Below are positions 22,453-38,314 of a stretch of DNA of 64,000 nucleotides, piece after piece (position 1 is the first letter of the stretch; each line of letters begins with the position of its first letter). The stretch spans positions 1 through 64,000 of the forward strand of contig JAZDSV010000034.1 of the NCBI GenBank assembly GCA_036784855.1, written 5' to 3'. The DNA comes from Aphelidium insulamus (lineage: Eukaryota; Aphelidiomycota; Aphelidea; Aphelidiaceae). Both the position numbers and the translations under genes were made by a program. A model generated the notes under the pieces. It made no database searches, was not told the origin of the DNA, and saw nothing but the letters and a program-made list of their open reading frames with translations.

Positions 22453-22714
22453 CACATAAATCATTGTTTCTTAACGAATTGTTGACATCTTATCTTTTCA
22501 ACTCCACACTCCACACAAGCCCGCTGTTAATGTTACAACATGCTTGTAAGTCAACCATGTGTATCGCTCCAAGTATTGCTGAGCCAGCTGCCGAAACTAC
22601 AACCTACCTTAGCCCTAGAGGGTTAGGGTTAAGCATATTTTTTGCGGTGGCGTTCACACGTCGCTGCTTCATCTCTCACGACTTGCAATAATAACAACCG
22701 CGAAACTCAGCACT

Positions 22715-24113
22715 ATGCCCGCAATCGGAGTTCGTACCGCTGTTGCCAATGCCGCGTGCTAATCCTCATCGCAGACCATCTACTCGTACCCGCAAAACCC
22801 GCGCGTGTGGAAAGCACAAATCGCCGCCGCGTACCTGGGCCTTGAACTGGACGTCAGCAAGGACTTTCAGATGGGCGTGACCAACAAGGAGACCGCTTTC
22901 CTGTCCAAGTTCCCCTTTGGAAAGGTTGTTAGAATAGTGACAATGTTTATGACTGCATGCTGAATTAAAGTTAGGTGCCCGCCATGGAGACTGCCGATGG
23001 GCCGCTCTACGAGTCGGATGCCATTGCGCTGTACGTTGCCAACTACGTCAAGAACTCGCCGCTGCTTGGCGCCAGCAACTACGAACGCGCCCAGATCGAG
23101 CAGTATGTGGCATTCGCAGCCAACGAGTTGTCGCGCAACCTGACCACCTGGATTTGGCCCATGCTCGGTTTCGCGCCGTACAACAAGGAGATTGAAAAGA
23201 CCGCCAAGGCCAACATGCAGCGCGCCCTGTCCTCGCTCAACATGGAGCTGGCCACCAAGACGTTCTTGGTGGGCGAGCGCGTGACTCTGGCTGACATTAC
23301 CGTGGCATGCACGCTGTCGATGGGCTTTAGCCGTCTGTTGGACGCCACTTTCCGTGCCAGCATTCCGCATGTTGTGCGATGGTTCACCACCTGCGTCAAC
23401 CAGCCCAACTTTGCCAAAGTGATGGGCACCGTGACCATGTGCGAGACTGCCGAAGTCTACGACGGTAGTGTAGCTGTCGACTTGTTTTCAATATGCGCAT
23501 AGTAACTTGTACAGCTTCCAAGTTCAAGCCGGCCGCCGAGCCAAAGAAGGAAAAGGCTAAGAAGGAAAAGGCTGCCAAGAAGCCCGAACCCGAGGAGGAA
23601 GAGGAGGAGGACTATGCCAAGGAGGAGAAGCCCAAGGCAAAGAACCCGCTGGACTTGCTGCCTCCCAGCCCGTTTATCCTGGACGCCTGGAAGCGTTTCT
23701 ACTCCAACAACGACCCGCGTCCCGCGTCCGTTGACTACTTCTGGACCAACTACGACCCAAAGGGGTTCAGCATGTGGAAGGTGGACTACAAGTACAATGA
23801 CGAACTGGAGGCCATCTTCAAGTCGTCCAACCTGATCGGCGGCTTCTTCCAGCGTCTGGACCAGGCACGCAAGTACGCCTTTGGATCCATGATTGTGACG
23901 GGCGACGCGTCCAAGAGCGCCATCTCTGGCTACTTTGTGTTCCGCGGCGACGACATCCCGTTCGAAGTGCGCGACGCTGCCGACTTTGACAGCTACCAGT
24001 TCACCAAGGTCAACTCGGACGATGCCGCTGTCAAGGAGGCTTTCAACGACTACCTGGCCTGGGAGGGCAAGAGTCTGCCTGGCCCGTTCGCCGACGGCAA
24101 GATCTTCAAGTAG
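22715..24113 (+). CDS. Translation elongation factor eEF1B subunit gamma
   Basis: This is the GST-like scaffold subunit of the eEF1B exchange complex that recharges eEF1A with GTP. Four exons: 22715..22729, 22775..22924, 22975..23464 and 23515..24113, giving 417 residues. N-terminal GST fold (about 1-80, TIYSYPQNPRVWKAQIAA and KFPFGKVPAMET), GST-C (about 90-205), a charged Lys/Glu hinge with an EEEEEED run (about 215-255), and the conserved C-terminal EF1G domain (about 260-417: LPPSPFILDAWKRFYSN, WTNYDPKGFSMW, SGYFVFRGDDIPFEV). The first exon is only 15 nt (MPAIG) with donor GTTCGT; it joins in frame to TIYSYP, matching the usual MxxGTIY start. The 15-nt exon is an inference, the rest is firm. 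Confidence 0.93.
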
Positions 24114-24214
24114 AAGAGGTATCCATCCAGCACAAGCTCCTTTGGTCTCCAAATCATTAGTAGAGCCGTCTGCATATACATATCATTCATCAGTCTGTTT
24201 CAGTATGCTCTCTA

Positions 24215-25854
24215 TTAGCGCTTGGCCAGTGCGGCGACATCCTTCTCGCGGAAATACACGGTCGACCCGTCCACGCGCAACTGAGACTTGACGGTGTCTA
24301 TGCGGCGCCGTAGCAAGGCCTTTTCGTCCAGCCTTGCTCGTCGTATTTCCTATGTGCATCGTTAGAAAGCTCTATGCGTGTATATATATACGAATGAAAT
24401 GTGTAGATGCTAGGTCATGCACACAAGATGATATAAAAACAGACGAATTTACCTCACGGGCAGCCTTCTCTTGTAGCACCAACTCGTGCTTTGTGGCGTC
24501 CAGCTGCTCGCGCATCATATCCACCCGGTTCTGGAGCACTGTTTTCTCCGCGTCCAGTGCCCGTTTCTTCTGTTCGGCAGCACGCGCCAACGCTTCCCGC
24601 TCCAGCCGTCGATGATGCAGCAATAGTTCTCGCTGCTCTGTCTCGGCCTGTCTGGCCACCTGTCTGGCCAGCTGCTCTTGTTGGGCTTGTCGCTGCAACT
24701 GGAAGGCGCGCGTGGCCGACTCGACTTGTTTCTGGTGCTCCTGCAGGCGGACTATGCGCTCCCGGCGTGTCTTGATACTGTCGGCGGGCGGCTCACTAAC
24801 TGCAAGAGCAGATTGCCGTTCACGGGCCTCCGCCAGCTCCCGCTTGATGCGCGCGGTCAGTGCCGCCGACTCGACCGACAGTTGACGCTGTTGTCGGTCC
24901 AGCCTGCCGAGGGTGAGTAGAGCGCTCTTTCGTGCAGTGGCCGCATTCTGCACCGATGCCGCTAGTATGGCGCGCTGTTTCGACTCTAGCTGGTTGCGGA
25001 GCCATGGCGGCATTTGAACGCCGGGAAGCACACGGTCAACCTCGTGTTGCAGCTGCGCCACGGCTGGATTGTGGCTTGCCGTAGCCGTGGCCGTAGAGTC
25101 ACCTTCTCCACCCGCGTCATCTGGGGCTGCTGGCTGCACGGTTGTATCAGCGTGACGGCGGCGTGGCCGTGGCCGGGAAACAGAGCGTGCAGTCTGTGAC
25201 AATTGCGCATACTGACGTGATGGTGCCGACGACGCTGTGCTGCGAGTGCGCTTGGCGGGTGCCTCTTCCCGCCGTGCCAGTTCGACTCTGCTGTGCGGTG
25301 ACTCGAAGCGCACGTGCTTTTCTCCTTGCACTGCATTGCGTCCCCTTGGTGCAGATGTTTGTGGCGGTGGCGGCGGCTCCACGACGTCCCCGGTGGCACT
25401 GACATCTACCGCTGCACCGGTTGCAGGCGGCGGCGACAGTCCCAGCAGGATGTCCAGCAGCCAGGTGGCACTCTGCGGATCCCCATCAAACACCCGCTCA
25501 GCCTCAATGTGACCTGCATACGGATTACAGGTGTGGACAGAGACTGAGAGACTCTTTGAGACGCCACGCACCCAAGTCTATGCGCAGCACCTGCAGCGAC
25601 AACACATCCAATATGTGTCTCAGATTGCCGAGCCACTGTGACGGTGTTGCGTCTTCCGTGTCTGTCGCCGTGGGCAGAGTCTCTTCGGGGAACAGCGCGA
25701 CAAAGGCCCGTGACCAGAACGAGCGGTGCAGAGCGGTGACTGGCGGCACCGGCTGGCCAGGAGAGATTGCCGGTGCCAGTTGGTCTGCATCCATCCGGAG
25801 CCGACTTGTCAGCTCCAGCACGCGGTTCCAGAGGCTTCCCGCTGCTGCCGACAT
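24215..25854 (-). CDS. Coiled-coil protein with N-terminal CH-like domain, CEP95-like
   Basis: Three exons: 25572..25854, 24453..25513 and 24215..24349, giving 492 residues. The N-terminus (about 1-115) has the pattern of the calponin-homology-like domain of centrosomal CEP95/CEP44 proteins: LRHILDVLSLQVLRIDLGHIEAERVFDGDPQSATWLLDILLGL resembles the helix, the HI...G(D) turn and the final LLD/LLE helix. A Pro/Ser/Arg-rich linker follows, then continuous heptad-like coiled coil (about 250-492) rich in Glu, Arg and Gln. I infer a centriole/spindle-pole or ciliary-base role by resemblance only. It could instead be another coiled-coil protein with a degenerate CH fold. Splice phases agree. Confidence 0.55.
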
Positions 25855-26276
25855 GCCGTTGTGTGTGTGTGTGTCTGTCTGTCTGTCACTGTGTGTGTGT
25901 GTGTCTGTCTGTCTGTCACTGTGTGTGTGTCTGTCTGTCTGTCTGTCTGTCGCTCTCTCTGTCTGTCTGCCGCTCTCTCTGTCAACTGTAAATCATAGCT
26001 ATCAGGTCACCAATGTTCTCACATAATCTTTAAACGTATGTGTACTTCGTTGTGTGTGATATTCCATGTCTATCAATGCTGCAATTGTATCTGCATTCAC
26101 TTTTATCTGCACTCCTCTGAAAGCGAGAAGATGCGTTTGCGTGTCAGACAAGTCCATCATATGTACATAATGAAATGTACTATGGATGAAATGTACAATA
26201 GTGGACTGGAAAGAGTGTTTATATAAAATACGAATACTAGGCGATAATACCGAGATAAGCTGGACTGCGCGCCAAC
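25855..26276. other. Intergenic region between CEP95-like gene and IQGAP
   Basis: About 420 bases, mostly GT/CTGT microsatellite at its left end and AT-rich sequence to the right. Nothing coding is seen. It lies upstream of the CEP95-like ATG and downstream of the IQGAP stop. Confidence 0.6.
25862..25983. repeat. (GT)n/(CTGT)n/(CT)n compound microsatellite
   Basis: Alternating GTGTGT and CTGTCTGT blocks, with CTCTCT near the end. A roughly 38-bp unit (GTGT block, CTGT block, CACT) appears twice in a row from 25862 and again partially, so this is a small tandem duplication. It begins 7 bp upstream of the minus-strand CEP95-like ATG. Confidence 0.85.
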
Positions 26277-29200
26277 TCAGTTGTAAAACTTCTTGTTGAT
26301 TAGGAATATCAGCAGATTGACATTGACCTTGGCGGCGCCCTCGAACAACGGAATAACCTGCTGGTTGTCATACTGGTGCTGCAGCAGCTCCTCTAGTTTC
26401 AGTTCCATCTTTTGCGGCATCTTGATGCCCAGAATTGACACCTCGATGGTGAATACTCCAGTCTCGTCCGACGAGATTGTAAGAGTAATCTTGTCAAACC
26501 TGTGAAAATGTTTAGTATATACACATATATGCAACATAGATCGTACTGCTTGGGGCTGTAGCCGTCCACCTCCACCAGCACACCCTTTTTGTGCAGCACA
26601 TCGGCCGAATACTTGAAACTGCCAAACTGCGGCACTTTTCCCTGCTTCTTCAACTCTTGCTGATGATTCCACTGCGGCGAGAATGGGATCAGGAACCGGC
26701 CGCCGGCAGCAGCACCAGCTCCTCCCTTCTTGCGGTTGGTGGTCAGTTGTGCCATGCAGCTGTTGATGTAGTCCTGGTAGCTCTGCTTCTGCTCTTCCAG
26801 ATACTTCATTTTCTCCGACAGATTCTGCAAAGTCTTGTTGATGGACGCGAGTTCGGTGCGGCGCTGCTGTCGTCGTCGATGCTTGTTGCGTATGTCAGCG
26901 GCAATCGACGTCAAGATGTCCTGGTACTCGTTATCCTTGGTGATGCGCGTTACGCCCAGCTTTTGCAGTTTGGCGCTATCTGGTTGCGCCTTCAGCAACT
27001 CGCTGTACATGCCCGACAACTTTTCCAGATTCTCCTTGACCGACGATTTCAACTGCTCAAATGTCCTGCGAGTATTAATTTAGCGTGTCACCAAGATAAG
27101 TGATATCATACAGCTGAATTTCCGGCTTGGGCAGTTCCGCCGACGACACCGTGGCCTTCATTCGTTTGGCCTCGCTTTCGCGCTCCAGCTTTGCCAACTC
27201 GCTAAACACCTGCTCGTCCTTCTCGGTTACTGGCTTGTTCAGCACGCTCAGCAGCGACTTTCCAGTCTGCACCCGGATGATCGATAGTACGCTGCGCTTG
27301 GTCTCGAAAAACAAATTCTTGAATGCCAGCAAGCTGTCGTTGGATACGGCACCTGTTGCCGTGGCAATTGCGTCGACAAGCCGGCTGGACAACGTCAGCG
27401 ATATTTCATTACTGGTGGCTCGTTGCGATGTGGCGGCCGGCTCTGCGTCGCCGCTCTTGGTACCGCTGTAGTCCACGGTGACGACATTGGGTGCAGGCGC
27501 GCCCAGCTCGCTCATTATTGCGCGTATCGGCTCTGCCGGGTCGGCGGCAATATCATTCAGAGTGTCGTGCACCAACGCGTGCACATTGAATATTTCTTGC
27601 GGTGTTATATAGACAACCGGTTTCGATGTCTTGGTGGCGTCGTACATGTCCGACATCTGGTAGTGGTCGGCAATGTCGGCGACGTTGGTCGCCTCGATGA
27701 AAAAGGCCGACATTCGGCCCGACGCCGCGTTCAGATACTGATTAAGCTTGCTCAAATGGGCCTGCTCGCCGTCAAATACGCGATTGACCGAGATCTGCTG
27801 CAGCATCTTGGAAATCTCGGCGAGGTTTTTACGCTGTACAGGGTTGACGAGCTGTTCAATAACGTCGAAAGCCTCCGGCGCGACAATGGCCGGATTCATA
27901 TAGCGATAGTACACCAGATTGCCGATTACACGAGTGATGCGGTCATGATCCTCGGGAGTTTGCGGAGCAAACTTTTCAAGCAACGCAGCCCGCAGCTGTC
28001 GAGCGATGCACCGAATTCCATACGGCATGCGGTCAAGATTTTTGATGATGGCGGCGAGAAATTTCTCAGTGCTTGACTGCAAACTTTCAAAATGCTCCTC
28101 CAAAATCTTGGCCGTCTCGGGATCTTTCAAGGCATCGTCGCGCAAAATATCATAAGGCCGAGCGCTCTTTTCGCCAGTGCGAGATTCTTCATCTTTAATC
28201 AGTTGGCGATAAATGGCCACTGGGTCCGTCTCCAGATCAAGCTTGTCGTTTCCAATGATATCCTTCACCAGCGGCTGCAAGAGGTCACGCAGATACTGCC
28301 GCTCCTTGGCACCACTAAGCCGTCATATTATTCAAGTGGTTCAAAAGCTTATAATCGAAGCGACTTACCGCACATAGTGCACGACCATCTTGATGAACAC
28401 GGGATTGCCGCGCAGAAAATCGCTAAGATCCGTGACAGCTTGCATTTCCTCTTGAATAGCGCGATGGAACAGCTGCAGAAGCAGGTATTCTTCGCGCGTA
28501 GAATTACCATAGTTAAATAGAGTTAGCAACACGTGGTCCATGAAACTTCGAATTTTCGTCTGCTTGATCAAGAACATTAGTTTAGCCATGTATTTCGGTT
28601 GGGTTTGCAGGATGTAGAACAAATTCTGATACAGCTCCAGGCGGTGGCGACTCTCCTTGTCAAGCGATTTCAAGTTGGTGGTGGAAAACATGTCATCAGG
28701 GTTTGCATTCAAACTGGCGTTCGAGCCGTCTTCCAAATTGGCGAGGCTTGGTTTTTGCTTTCCACGCGAGGTCTTGAGAACCTCGTCCAATGTTATGCGA
28801 TTTCGTACTAGAAGCGCAATCTTGACATCGAGCTCATTCAGAAGCTGCTCCGTATGGTTGTTCTCCTTTATGCGCTTGATCACTGTTTGCTTCAGGTTCT
28901 CCAGCGCTATTGAGTTGTGAGTTAGAGACAGATAATATTGGTGAGGACCTGCCTATTTCCTCCTCGAAATCTTTGTCACTATCGTCCAGCAAGTGAATGA
29001 AAGAGTGCACAGTCTTGACCGGAACATTGTCCAAATTTTCTACGAATGGTCAACGTTGGCAGTGCATGGCACCAGCCTTACTTAATGTGCGATAAGCATT
29101 TCCAAGAAGCTTGGCCCGGATAAAAGATTGCAGCTTGACAATCTTGGCAATGCTTCCCGCCTGCTTAAAGTGTTGCACCTTGCCATTATAGGCTTTGCGT

Positions 29201-30491
29201 GCCAGGAACCCTCGAACTTGCGACTGGATGCCAATGATTTGTGACGCGCTTGCCTTCCACACCTGCAAATGAATGATCAAATACTACATTTAATGTCTAA
29301 CTGTAATGTACCTCGCGCTTAGCATGAATAACTTTTCGCGCCAAGTAGCCACGAGAATGCGCTTGAAGCTTGCGAATAAACTCCTCATTCTTTCGGAACA
29401 GCTCCAGCCTCGCCTGAAACTTGTGACGAGCAATGTAGCGTCGTGCCAGCGACTGAACGAGGACGATGCGCGGAATATCGGTGGCAGTGCGTTTCTTGTA
29501 CGCCAAGCGCGCCAATTTGCCACGGATAGCAGATTGCGCCTTGACAATCTGGTCGCGATGCTGTTCGAGAAACTTTTGTCGCTTCTCCTCCTCCGTCTCC
29601 TCCTGCATCTCTTTCGCCAGCGCCCCCTCGACATTGCCGAATTGAGGCAACGCGACTCCCGCTTCTTTGAGCGAATTCTCGGTGTTCTGCAAGTCCTCTT
29701 CAGTGAATTCCAATTGCCCAACCAAATTTTTGATTTTTGGTGCAATTCCACGCTTTGCCAGAAAGTGACTGTCGAATCAAAATACAGCACACAGCAGTTG
29801 TGGCAACACAATGTGCACCGACCTCAGCGCGTGGATGCAGTATATCACTTTGGGAATGTTCTTCTTGTCGTAAACGTCTGTCAGCTCAAAGATGAACAGA
29901 TCCGGAAGGCCAGCCTTCCGGCATGCGGCAAAAAAGAAATTAGTGTTATCGGAGTGGCGATACTGCAGGCGGCTGTCCTGCACGCGGAAAGGTATTAGTC
30001 TAGTGTCACCGATGCTTTCAATGATTCTGACCTCGAAAATCTTGCGGACACAGGTCGGTTCAAAGAAGCGAGCAAGCTTGGCCAAAACAATTCCATATCG
30101 CAGACTCTCCTCCAGCGCCGTGACACTGGGAATCTCTTCGCCGATGCACGCTTCAATCCATCTGCTCTGCGCGTGAGCCAGAAGCACACCATGGGCTAAC
30201 AGAGGCACGCACTCCTTGGCCTCGCCCACGTGACAGAGGTACTCGTAGGCACGCAAATCCTTTCTCTCCTGGTCCATCCATGCACCCTTGTCACCTCTGC
30301 CGGTGACGGGTGTGGTGCCGCCCTTCTGCAGCTTTTTCCTGCCATGAATCCCTGCATGACGCACCAGTTAGCACACATACAGCCAGTGTCGACAAGTATG
30401 CAGATACGCATGAGCGTGTGTATATGTATATATGTGTGCGGTCTGTGTAACTACCGTGGACGTCATCTGCCAGCATATCCGGTGTCGACAT
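26277..30491 (-). CDS. IQGAP scaffold protein (CH, IQ, RasGAP-like, RGCt)
   Basis: IQGAPs link Rho GTPases, calmodulin and myosin light chains to actin and, in fungi, build the cytokinetic ring (Iqg1/Rng2). Nine exons: 30455..30491, 29823..30351, 29312..29768, 29082..29262, 28953..29039, 28369..28906, 27112..28314, 26547..27065 and 26277..26499, giving 1257 residues. Order: CH domain (about 35-190), IQ motifs (about 255-400; QSAIRGKLARLAYKK, QSLARRYIARHKF, QAHSRGYLARKV, QSQVRGFLARKAY), RasGAP-related domain (about 460-780; RGAKERQYLRDLL, YYRYMNPAIVAPEAFDV) and RGCt (about 1090-1250). Intron 4 must be GC-AG (ATAG|GCAGGT). The GAP domain has FLRGNP where human IQGAP1 has a threonine in place of the arginine finger. 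Confidence 0.95.
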
Positions 30492-30772
30492 GGCGGCGCT
30501 TTGGATGTTGAACGTGCGCGGTGAAAGCGTCACGGGAGTTGTTGATTCACTTCACTGCCGGCAACAAATACGGCGCTCCGCATGGCGACGCCACTTTCGG
30601 TTGTTATGTATCTGGCTGTGTCTGTTCGTCTGGACAAGTATGGCCGCGTTGTCTAATGTAGCTTTAGTGAAGGCTCTGTACATTGTACATACATATGTTG
30701 ACTAGATTTGAGGTGTAGTAGACCTGTCTGAACACTTATATAGATATATATATATATATTGTGCACAGCTAT

Positions 30773-32797
<2,025 letters not shown>

Positions 32798-32817
32798 CTT
32801 ATCTTGCAATCAGCGAA

Positions 32818-33308
32818 ATGCTGCCACGCCGGACGACAATCCCGCGGCTGCTGCTTAGCCTCTGCGCGCTCATGCATGCGTGCATAGGCGCCAACATCAT
32901 TCACTACTGCAAGTGCCAGTGCCGTGGCAATGTGACGGTGGACGCGGTGGACGCGTGCACAGGCTGCACCATCGATTTCTGCCTGCTGCGGCCGCACTGC
33001 AATGGCACCGACTCCAGCGTGGTGCAGAAGACACTGTGCTTTGGTGCGTATGTAGTGTGCATGCTGCAGTGCTCTATTGCGCGCGTGTATCCTGATGGCC
33101 TGACAGAGCGCGACTCGTACAAGGACCAGGCCATCGTGACTCTGTTCATTATTACCGTCAGTGGCCTGCTGGCCTTTGCGGCCGTGAAGCCCTACATAGG
33201 ACGCTACTTTGCCGGGGCGCGGGGTGCATACATGCGTGCAGAGGTACTGCTTGCAACCTACACCCTCTGAACATGCATGCTAATATATCTATTGTGTAGG
33301 GTGAATAA
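32818..33308 (+). CDS. Small Cys-rich secretory-pathway membrane protein, unnamed
   Basis: An N-terminal signal peptide (about 1-24, LLLSLCALMHACIGA) is followed by a luminal Cys-rich part with CKCQC, ACTGC and further paired cysteines (about 30-85), an N-glycosylation site NVT, then one membrane segment near the C-terminus (about 105-127, IVTLFIITVSGLLAFAAVKP). The arrangement recalls an uncharacterised fungal ER membrane family with a CxCxC start and an RDSxKD mot­if before the membrane helix; that match is from memory and not certain. Preferred model: exons 32818..33243 and 33300..33308 (last codons GE and stop) with a CTAAT branch site, 144 residues. The unspliced frame would stop at 33270. 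The function is unknown. Confidence 0.65.
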
Positions 33309-33855
33309 AGCTGTACTGTACTGTTCCTGCAAAGAAGTATTGTATTGTAGAAGCCTTGTACACATGGCTGTCCTTGCAGTGCACTGAATCGCCGACAAAA
33401 ATGTTTCTGTGGCGTACGAGATGGAGTGTACAATTCATCACAATTCAGCAAATTGGTCAGGCCATTGTTGATCGAACTCGCCGGCTGGGACGTTCTGGAC
33501 TGCCAATTTAATTGTAAATAAAGAACCTTTGTCACCTTAAAAAATAGTACGGCATACATCATTGACTTCATGGACGTCATTGGCGCTTAATGTGTTCTCG
33601 GCGTATAGTGTCGTTCTGATATCATTCAGTGGTCTTACAATATTGATGCGTATGTGAATGTACATATTGTGTACATATTCGGACAAGACGGCGGTTGAAT
33701 GCATTTCTTGGCGCCAATAAAATCTTTATTTACAGCTCCAGCCAATCACAGACCAACCCTTCCACTGTGCCCATCCACGAACCGGCATTGCATCCATCCA
33801 CCGCTTCTCCACGGCACACACAGACATCCTTCACACCCAGCCACACTTATCCAAC
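33309..33855. other. Intergenic region with several AATAAA-like signals
   Basis: About 550 bases without a convincing gene. AATAAA-type sequences occur at about 33303, 33519 and 33717, fitting 3' ends of the upstream gene. The right part (about 33720-33855) is C-rich (CACA/CATCCA units) immediately before the RRM gene start, as in a strongly expressed gene's leader. Confidence 0.5.
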
Positions 33856-34782
33856 ATGACTGAGAGCATTGCATCAGAGTCTGCACCAGCAACTACGCGC
33901 GTATTCGTCGGCAACGTGTCGTTCGGATGCACGGAGCAGGAACTGGTCGACCTGTTTGGCTCGTTTGGCTTCAAGTGAGTGCCAATGCTTAGTGGCATGT
34001 GATGCGCATATGTTGATCATCTCCCCGCCAGGACCGAGGCCAAGATAATGACTCGCAAAGTGCATGAACGTCGCCGACGGGTCGAGGGTGATGCGGAACC
34101 GGCCGCCGAGGAGACTGGCAAGACCAAGGTGCTGTCCCTGGGCTACGCATTCGTGTCGTTCAAAGACCCCGAGGAAGCCGAAAAGGCCGTGGCCAAACTT
34201 GACCAGCACGAGCTGGCTGGCCGTACCCTGAACGTCCAGATCGCGAAGCCGGTGGAAAAGAAGCCGCGCAACCGCCGCTCAAAGGTTCACGCTAACGGTA
34301 CGGCTGACGCGGCCGAGGCCGGCAGTGACGAGAGAGTGCCTTCAGCTGATATTGATGTCGCGTCAAGCAAGCCGCGCCGTCGTCGTCGTGCTCCGCGCCA
34401 CTCGGAGGAGGAGGGCGCTGAAGCTGCGGCGCCGCGTGAACCCCGTGCTCCCCGCCAGCCGCGTCCGCCGCGCTCGACCGAGCCCACGGAAAAGTCCGTG
34501 TTTGTATCAAATATTCCCTTCAGCATGGACTCGGACTCACTGTCGGCCTACTTCAAGGATCTGGGCTTTGATGTGACCAGTGCATTTGTGGCCACCATCA
34601 ACTCGCGCAAGACCCACTCGAGACGCTCCAAGGGCTTCGGCTTTGTGGAATTCGGATCCAACGCCGAACAGCTGCGCGCCGTCAAGGAAGTATCTGGCAA
34701 GATGATGGGTGACCGCGAGGTGGCCGTGCGTGTCGCCATGCAAAAATCTCCCGAAGAGACCGAGGCTGCTACCGAAGAGTAA
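33856..34782 (+). CDS. RNA-binding protein with two RRM domains, Sbp1-like layout
   Basis: Two exons: 33856..33974 and 34032..34782, giving 289 residues. RRM1 (about 14-105) has RVFVGNVSFG and LGYAFVSF as RNP2 and RNP1; it holds a long basic insertion (HERRRRVEG). A central Arg/Pro/Ala-rich linker (about 115-205) precedes RRM2 (about 213-285) with SVFVSNIPFS and SKGFGFVEF. Size and order match yeast Sbp1, a ribonucleoprotein that binds mRNA leaders and eIF4G, although the linker here is RAPR/PR-rich rather than strictly RGG. Nucleolar or chloroplast-type RNPs are similar, so the exact role is open. An AATAAA signal follows the stop at about 34811. Confidence 0.8.
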
Positions 34783-34912
34783 ACCATGTTTGCCTGCAAC
34801 TGATACAGTAAATAAACAAGGCCCGCTGTGCTTATACACATTTATATAATCTATCGCTGAGAGATGGTTATTTTATTCCGCTGGCATGGGATTATATGGC
34901 CAGCATTGGAGC

Positions 34913-36784
<1,872 letters not shown>

Positions 36785-36918
36785 ATTGCGGGTGTGAAGA
36801 GACGTTGGAGCGTGCGCGTGTGTGTGTGTGAAGAGAGAGGGAATGAGCACGATGAGCAACACGATAACCCTGCGACTGTCCCGACGTCCGGCTGTCCCGC
36901 AAGCAAGCACCGCTCGGA

Positions 36919-38003
36919 ATGGCCACACTGCCCGCACTGCCCGCAGACTTCAAGTTTGTGCAGCCATTTATCCAGCGTGGCCAGGAGATGCTCAGCCGGG
37001 AGCCGGTTATCGCATACTACTGTGCGTGGCGGTGTTTGATGGTGCAGCATTGCCCGCTGACGGTGCTCAGGCTTCTACCACGCGGCGCGGCAAATGATGG
37101 TCAAGGGTGTCAAGGGCAACGCGGCGGCCACAACGTTCCTGGTCAAGCTGCTAGATGCGCTCGAGGAGGTTTGTGCATGGAATATGGGATACATACTCAC
37201 GGCGGCGCACACAGCAAAAGAAGGAGCTTGCGGGCAACGAGGCCGTCACCAATGACACGGTGGGCTATGCTCACTGCGAGAACTTTGCACTCAAAGTGTT
37301 TCTCGCCGCCGACAACGAGGACCGCTCTGGCCAGGCGTCCAAGTAGGCCTCACAGATGACTGCTCGCTCATACATGAATGTGCATTAACCACGCTGACGC
37401 CGCCATGCAGAAAAACAGCGCTAACATTCCTGGCCGCCGCTATATTCCTCGAAGTGCTGGCAGTTTTTGGCGAGTTGGATGCAGCGGTGCGCATTATACA
37501 GCCATACATCCATACCCTTATAAGTAATGTGCAATGTGCAGACTGCGGAGAAGATAAAGTACGCCAAATGGAAAGCTACCGACATTGCCAAGGCCATTCG
37601 CGCCGGTGTCACGCCCACTCCTGGACCACCAGGCGGGCTAGGTGCTGATGAAAATGGCACCGATGCATCGGTGGTGGATGGAGTTGGTAACAGCAGTGCC
37701 GAAAGCCATTCCTCGTCGGCATTTGTTGATGGGCCTCACTCGATGGTCTCCTCACCGACAGCGCAGACACCGCCGTCTACATCTACGCGGCCAGTGGATA
37801 GTTTGCCAGTACAACGACATCAACAGATGTACCAACAGCAGCAGCATCAACAGTCACCACAACTGCTGGACCCGGCAGTGTCAGAGGCGGCTCAAAAGTA
37901 TTGTCGCTTCGTCATATCGTCACTGCAGTATGAAGACACACGCGCTGCCCTCGACAACCTGGAGAAAGCCATGGCTCTTCTCAAACCGTTTGATCCGCGG
38001 TGA
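36919..38003 (+). CDS. VTA1: Vta1/LIP5, activator of the Vps4 ATPase (ESCRT)
   Basis: Vta1 stimulates Vps4 to disassemble ESCRT-III at multivesicular bodies. Five exons: 36919..37021, 37071..37168, 37215..37342, 37411..37486 and 37542..38003, giving 288 residues, similar to human LIP5 (307). The N-terminal MIT-like helices (LPADFKFVQPFIQRGQEML, PVIAYYC, GYAHCENFALKVFLAADNEDRSG, LEVLAVFGELDA, KIKYAKWKATDI) are followed by a Pro/Ser/Gln-rich linker and the C-terminal Vps4-binding VSL region (AAQKYCRFVISSLQYEDTRAALDNLEKAMALL). All phases agree. An extensive TAG repeat follows the stop codon. Confidence 0.95.
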
Positions 38004-38043
38004 TGTAAATGAATACATTGAGCGTATTACTGCTACGTACAGT

Positions 38044-38055
38044 GTGTAGTAGTTG

Positions 38056-38098
<43 letters not shown>

Positions 38099-38314
38099 TG
38101 TGGTAGTAGTAATATCAGTGTAGTAGTAGTAGTAATATCAGTGTAGTAGTAGTAGTAGTAGTTATAGTATTAGTAGTAGTAGTAGTTGGAGTAGTAGTAG
38201 TAGTAGTAGTAGTAGTAATAGTTGGAGTAGTTGGAGTAGTAGTTGGAGTAGTTGGAGTAGTAGTTGGAGTAGTTGGAGTAGTAGTAGTAGTAGTAGTAAT
38301 AGTTGGAGTAGTTG

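Noticed and set aside
22610-22632. Telomere-like GGGTTAGGGTTA near the end of the O-fucosyltransferase-like gene's 3' flank
   Set aside because: Fewer than two full repeats, in the middle of a gene-rich region; chance or an ordinary regulatory match.
25862-25983. Repeated GTGT/CTGT blocks resembling a spaced repeat array
   Set aside because: Simple-sequence microsatellite; the units are contiguous without unique spacers, so not CRISPR-like.
33158-33580. 140-codon minus-strand frame downstream of the Cys-rich membrane protein
   Set aside because: It begins with ATG but is of mixed composition without motifs, and overlaps the end of a better-supported gene.
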